In this document: in pieces, positions 4,245-6,900 of the stretch
How positions within the stretch are numbered: the stretch's first letter is position 1
Layout of the letters: each line of letters starts with the position of its first letter
Assembly (NCBI GenBank): GCA_030671225.1
Contig: DAOVAE010000061.1
Location: 1-6,900 of the forward strand
From: Desulfobacteraceae bacterium
GTDB taxonomy: Bacteria > Desulfobacterota > Desulfobacteria > Desulfobacterales > UBA11574
DNA length: 6,900 bases
Direction: 5' to 3'
Translations under genes and position numbers: made by a program
The notes under the pieces: generated by a model
The model's input: the letters and a program-made list of their open reading frames with translations, nothing else
Database searches by the model: none
What the model was told of the DNA's origin: nothing

Positions 4245-5246
4245 ATGCTGGTTGTGATGGATAAAAAGGCTACACAAAAAGAGATTGATGTTGTGGTGGC
4301 TGTCATTGAAGAAAGAGGATACACTGCCCGCCCGATTCCTGGTGGAGAGAGAGTGTCCATAGGTATTTTGAACAATGAGGGACATGTTGATTCGTCGCCG
4401 TTTTTGGGATTGCCTGGAGTTAAGGATGCCATTCATGTAACACGTCCATATAAACTGGTGAGTCGTGAGTTCAAACCCGAAGATACCGTGATTAAGGTCG
4501 GTGATGTAACTGTGGGCAACGGTAATCTGGTGATAGTGGCCGGCCCCTGTGCGGTGGAGAGTGAATCCCAGGCTTTGATAATTGCAGAGCATGTAAAAAC
4601 AAGCGGCGCACAGATTTTCAGAGGCGGTGCGTTTAAGCCAAGAACATCTCCTTATTCCTTTCAGGGCCTGGGCAAGGAAGGATTGAAAATTCTTGCAAAG
4701 GTTCGTGAGAAGACCGGAATGCCCGTTGTTACCGAAGTGATGGATTTAGACAACTTTGATCTGGTGGAAAAATATGCAGATGTGATTCAGATCGGGGCCA
4801 GGAACATGCAAAATTTCAGTCTTCTGCGGCGGGCAGGTCATGCAAGCAAGCCGATTTTGCTCAAACGGGGTATGGCTGCTACCATCGACGAGTGGTTGAT
4901 GGCGGCTGAATACATTCTGGAAGGTGGAAATTCACAGGTGATTTTATGCGAAAGAGGGGTACGGACTTTTGTACACCATAGCCGTAACACTCTGGATCTT
5001 TCTGCTGTTTCTGTTGTACTTAAAGAAAGTCATCTTCCGATCATTGTCGACCCGAGTCATGCTGCAGGCCGCCGGGATCAGGTGGTTCCCCTGAGCAGGG
5101 CAGCCGTGGCTGTGGGAGCCCAGGGGCTGATGGTGGAAGTGCATCATGCTCCTGAAAAGGCATTGAGTGACGGTGCCCAGTCTTTATACCCCAGGCAGTT
5201 TGAGAATCTCTGCCGACAGGTTCGATCTATTTTTGATACTCTTTAA
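4245..5246 (+). CDS. aroF: 3-deoxy-7-phosphoheptulonate (DAHP) synthase, type I-beta with N-terminal regulatory domain
   Basis: It condenses phosphoenolpyruvate with erythrose 4-phosphate to DAHP, the first step of the shikimate pathway. The 333 residues collinearly resemble the Thermotoga maritima enzyme: an N-terminal ferredoxin-like domain (about 1-65), the linker RPYKLVSREF (67-76) and a TIM-barrel. The metal ligands expected for that enzyme are present at the same numbers: Cys102 (AGPCAVE), His272 (VDPSH), Glu298 (VEVH) and Asp309 (ALSDG). Substrate motifs include RGGAFKPRTSPYSFQG (126-141), QIGARNMQNF (182-191), LLKRGM (205-210) and LCERGVRTF (234-242). The start at 4245 has GGAGG at 4233-4237. 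In Thermotoga the N-terminal domain binds Tyr or Phe for feedback inhibition; whether that holds here is unknown. The upstream Trp leader suggests transcriptional control by tryptophan. The isozyme symbol is by family convention only. Confidence 0.96.
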   Translation: MLVVMDKKATQKEIDVVVAVIEERGYTARPIPGGERVSIGILNNEGHVDSSPFLGLPGVKDAIHVTRPYKLVSREFKPEDTVIKVGDVTVGNGNLVIVAGPCAVESESQALIIAEHVKTSGAQIFRGGAFKPRTSPYSFQGLGKEGLKILAKVREKTGMPVVTEVMDLDNFDLVEKYADVIQIGARNMQNFSLLRRAGHASKPILLKRGMAATIDEWLMAAEYILEGGNSQVILCERGVRTFVHHSRNTLDLSAVSVVLKESHLPIIVDPSHAAGRRDQVVPLSRAAVAVGAQGLMVEVHHAPEKALSDGAQSLYPRQFENLCRQVRSIFDTL

Positions 5247-5267
5247 AAGTCGCTTTTCCGACTTTTT
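5245..5267 (+). terminator. intrinsic terminator after the DAHP synthase gene, made from an intergenic repeat (copy B)
   Basis: AAAAGTCG (5245-5252) pairs perfectly with CGACTTTT (5259-5266) around CTTTTC, ending in a run of five T. It overlaps the last two bases of the stop codon. Positions 5244-5261 are identical to the core of the repeat at 163-180. The stem is AT-rich, so cinA downstream could receive readthrough. Confidence 0.7.
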
Positions 5268-5295
5268 GAGCAAGTCCTAAGTTGGATTTTAGAAT

Positions 5296-6555
5296 ATGAT
5301 CACGGAAATACTTGTCACAGGTGACGAAATCCGGACGGGTGCTGTAATTGACAGCAACTCGGCCCATATCGCACAAGCCTTGGAAGAAGCCGGTTTTGGA
5401 GTCATCCGGCACAGTTGTGTGGGTGATGATATGGATATGATAGTTTGCATATTAAAAGAGATTGGAAACCGGGCCGATGTTGCTATTGTTACCGGAGGGC
5501 TTGGCCCTACAACCGATGATATTACCGCCGAAGCAGCCGCCAAGGCAGCAGGGATTGAACTTGTTCTAAGCCGGTCAGCGCTTAGAGCTGTTGAAAGTTA
5601 TTTCAAAGCCCGGAAACGCCCCATGAGTCCTTCCAATAAAAAGCAGGCCATTCTCCCAAGGGGTGCCGAGTATATTTCCAATCCTGTTGGATCAGCTCCC
5701 GGATTTCTTTTAAAAATAGGCAGGTGCTCATTTTTTTTTGTTCCCGGAGTACCTTTTGAAATGCAACGGATGCTTTCAGATGAAATCATGCCGTGCATAG
5801 AAAAGATTCGGAAGAGCACCGAAGAAATAAGCATGGTTAAGACTATATCGACATTCGGCTTAACGGAGTCGACAATAGGCGAACAACTGGCAGGTTTAAT
5901 GATTGAATTTCCTGGGATAAAGCTGGGGTTTCGTGCAAAGTTTCCTGAAATCCATGTAAAACTTTATATCAGGGGCAAAGATGGCAAAGGCATTCATAAT
6001 CTAATGGCAAAAGCATCCGAATCGGTGATAGGGAAATTAGGGGAAAATGTCTTTTCTGTGGATGGCGGTTCAATGGAAGCTGTAGTAGGCGGCCTTCTTG
6101 CCCGAAAAAAAGAGACCCTTGCTGTTGCCGAAAGCTGTACAGGCGGGTTGATATCACACTGGCTGACCAATGTGCCTGGCAGCTCAGGCTATTTTCTCTT
6201 TTCAGGCGTTACATATTCAAATGAAGCCAAAACAAATGTTCTGGGCATCTCATCTGAGATATTAACGAAATACGGGGCGGTACACCAAGAGACCGTGAAA
6301 AAGATGGCCCAAGGTGTAAGACGTGTTGCCGGAGCAACATACGGTCTGGCAACCAGCGGTATTGCAGGACCGGATGGAGGAACTGACGAGAAACCTGTCG
6401 GAACCGTTTGCATCGGTCTTGCAACCCCGCATTTCGTAAAAGGATTTCGGTTCTTTTTCCCGTTCAATAGAAGGTCGAGGAACAAAAAAATATTTGCCAT
6501 GAAAGCCCTTGACCTGTTGCGGCGAGAACTCCAACCAAAAAGCACTGAAGATTGA
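5296..6555 (+). CDS. cinA: CinA family protein (MoaB/CinA-like domain plus nicotinamide-nucleotide amidase domain)
   Basis: CinA proteins act in NAD recycling. The C-terminal PncC-type domain deamidates nicotinamide mononucleotide, and the N-terminal molybdopterin-binding-like (COG1058) domain has been linked to ADP-ribose pyrophosphatase activity. The 419 residues are a normal full length. The N-terminal domain shows GDE (9-11), TGGLGPTTDD (66-75), PVGSAPG (130-136) and PGVPFEM (150-156). The C-terminal domain shows AESCTGG (278-284, presumed catalytic Ser280), YSNEAK (307-312), SGIAGPDGGT (354-363) and KPVGTV (366-371), so both halves look intact. The SD is weak (GGA at 5284-5286, 9 nt away). 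It lies 49 bp after the DAHP synthase gene, behind a terminator hairpin, with no clear promoter of its own. The stop codon overlaps a dispersed repeat. A role in competence is historical naming only. Confidence 0.95.
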   Translation: MITEILVTGDEIRTGAVIDSNSAHIAQALEEAGFGVIRHSCVGDDMDMIVCILKEIGNRADVAIVTGGLGPTTDDITAEAAAKAAGIELVLSRSALRAVESYFKARKRPMSPSNKKQAILPRGAEYISNPVGSAPGFLLKIGRCSFFFVPGVPFEMQRMLSDEIMPCIEKIRKSTEEISMVKTISTFGLTESTIGEQLAGLMIEFPGIKLGFRAKFPEIHVKLYIRGKDGKGIHNLMAKASESVIGKLGENVFSVDGGSMEAVVGGLLARKKETLAVAESCTGGLISHWLTNVPGSSGYFLFSGVTYSNEAKTNVLGISSEILTKYGAVHQETVKKMAQGVRRVAGATYGLATSGIAGPDGGTDEKPVGTVCIGLATPHFVKGFRFFFPFNRRSRNKKIFAMKALDLLRRELQPKSTED

Positions 6556-6595
6556 TGGTATCGTAAAAAGTCAAAATCGACGGAAAAGTAAAAAG
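6552..6595. repeat. dispersed intergenic repeat fragment (copy C)
   Basis: Positions 6552-6572 begin TTGATGGTATCG, continue TAAAAAGTC, and match the right arm of the 151-199 repeat read on the minus strand at about 17 of 21 positions. GTAAAAAG recurs at 6563-6570 and 6588-6595 (25-bp period). The element overlaps the cinA stop codon. The following AT-rich stretch to about 6650 may belong to the same longer repeat family, but this window alone cannot show it. Confidence 0.5.
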
Positions 6596-6654
6596 CTCCA
6601 AATTCAAGGCGTGCAAATCATATCACTATTTCATCAGGTTTTTCCCTTATGGAA

Positions 6655-6678
6655 CTGATTGAGTTTTACCTCGATCAG
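6655..6678. other. hairpin between converging genes
   Basis: CTGATTGAG (6655-6663) pairs with CTCGATCAG (6670-6678) over nine positions including one T-G wobble, with a 6-nt loop. It covers the stop codon of the minus-strand hydrolase. Neither side has a proper T-tract, so it is at best a weak bidirectional terminator or a 3'-end stabilising hairpin. Confidence 0.45.
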
Positions 6679-6900
6679 GCCGTACCATCAAAACAGTTTT
6701 TGAACCAGAATGCCGCCTCCCGAACAAAAATTTCCTGGTGCTTTCTATTGCTCATTCGGTGATCCCCACCTTTTTGAATGATCAATTTTTTCGGATCACC
6801 GGCTTTTCCATATATCTCTCTTGCATTTGACGGAGGTACAAGCTCATCGGAATCGCCATGAAATATTAGAATATGGTGAATAGATGAAAGCCTGTCTGAA
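6675..6900 (-). CDS. alpha/beta hydrolase, C-terminal fragment (runs off right edge)
   Basis: The minus strand is open for 74 codons from the right edge to TGA at 6677-6675. The fragment contains ILIFHGDSDELVPPSNAREIY, the typical alpha/beta-hydrolase strand and loop carrying the catalytic Asp (Asp18 of the fragment, in GDSDELVP). KGGDHRMS follows about 29 residues later with the expected catalytic His (His47), then a C-terminal helix (EIFVREAAFWFKNCF). This spacing fits serine hydrolases of the S9 peptidase, dienelactone hydrolase or lysophospholipase type. The nucleophile is outside the window, so substrate and exact family cannot be given. It converges on cinA with about 120 bp between, and its stop codon lies in a hairpin. 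Confidence 0.85.
   Translation of the reverse strand, partial: SDRLSSIHHILIFHGDSDELVPPSNAREIYGKAGDPKKLIIQKGGDHRMSNRKHQEIFVREAAFWFKNCFDGTA

Noticed and set aside
4218..4592. Minus-strand ORF of 124 codons across the start of the DAHP synthase gene
   Set aside because: Antisense to the conserved N-terminal domain, and it would run into the attenuator region; no motifs.
5266..5295. Promoter for cinA (TTGAGC with TAGAAT at 18 bp spacing)
   Set aside because: The -10-like element directly abuts the start codon, which would place the transcription start inside the gene.
6189..6545. Minus-strand ORFs of 71-118 codons over the cinA 3' end
   Set aside because: Antisense to the conserved amidase domain; no SD and no family resemblance.
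1..6900. tRNA genes, rRNA genes, CRISPR arrays, insertion sequences
   Set aside because: No cloverleaf, regularly spaced repeat-spacer array, transposase frame or terminal inverted repeats were recognised on either strand.

Overview
The window is an aromatic amino acid, mainly tryptophan, biosynthesis locus from a Gram-negative bacterium. Gene content, moderately AT-rich intergenic DNA and the TAAAAGTCG-type intergenic repeats suggest a sulfate-reducing Desulfobacterota (Desulfobacteraceae-like) organism. That placement is inferred from memory of such genomes, not from a search.

Layout. Positions 1-87 (minus) are the start of an unrecognised gene that runs off the left edge. A palindromic intergenic repeat lies at 151-199. 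The minus strand then carries trpD (269-1282), a 276-bp AT-rich gap, trpG (1559-2128) and trpE (2146-3633). Transcription runs trpE, trpG, trpD. Positions 3634-4244 are a divergent control region. On the plus strand follow a DAHP synthase of the Thermotoga-like type I-beta class with an N-terminal regulatory domain (4245-5246), then cinA (5296-6555). The C-terminal end of an alpha/beta hydrolase enters from the right on the minus strand (6675-6900).

The notable part is the control region. Neither leader gene below is long enough to stand out as an ordinary ORF. On the minus strand a 31-codon leader peptide with three consecutive Trp codons (3772-3867) precedes trpE. It is followed by a textbook set of alternative RNA pairings (1:2, 2:3, 3:4) and two tandem intrinsic terminators. 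The 3' arm of the first terminator can also pair over 9 bp with the 5' arm of the second, so one antitermination decision could open both. On the plus strand a second leader peptide (4068-4157), containing Trp-Arg-Trp-Trp, precedes a terminator in front of the DAHP synthase gene, again with a recognisable antiterminator. Both terminator stems are built on the same GGACC(A/G)TGG core.

Working together: DAHP synthase makes the first committed intermediate of the shikimate pathway. TrpE/TrpG convert chorismate to anthranilate, and TrpD adds the phosphoribosyl group. The sequence predicts that both the pathway entry step and the first tryptophan-specific steps respond to charged tRNA-Trp through two back-to-back ribosome-mediated attenuators. 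trpC, trpF, trpB and trpA are not in the window and do not directly follow trpD. cinA and the hydrolase look like unrelated neighbours.
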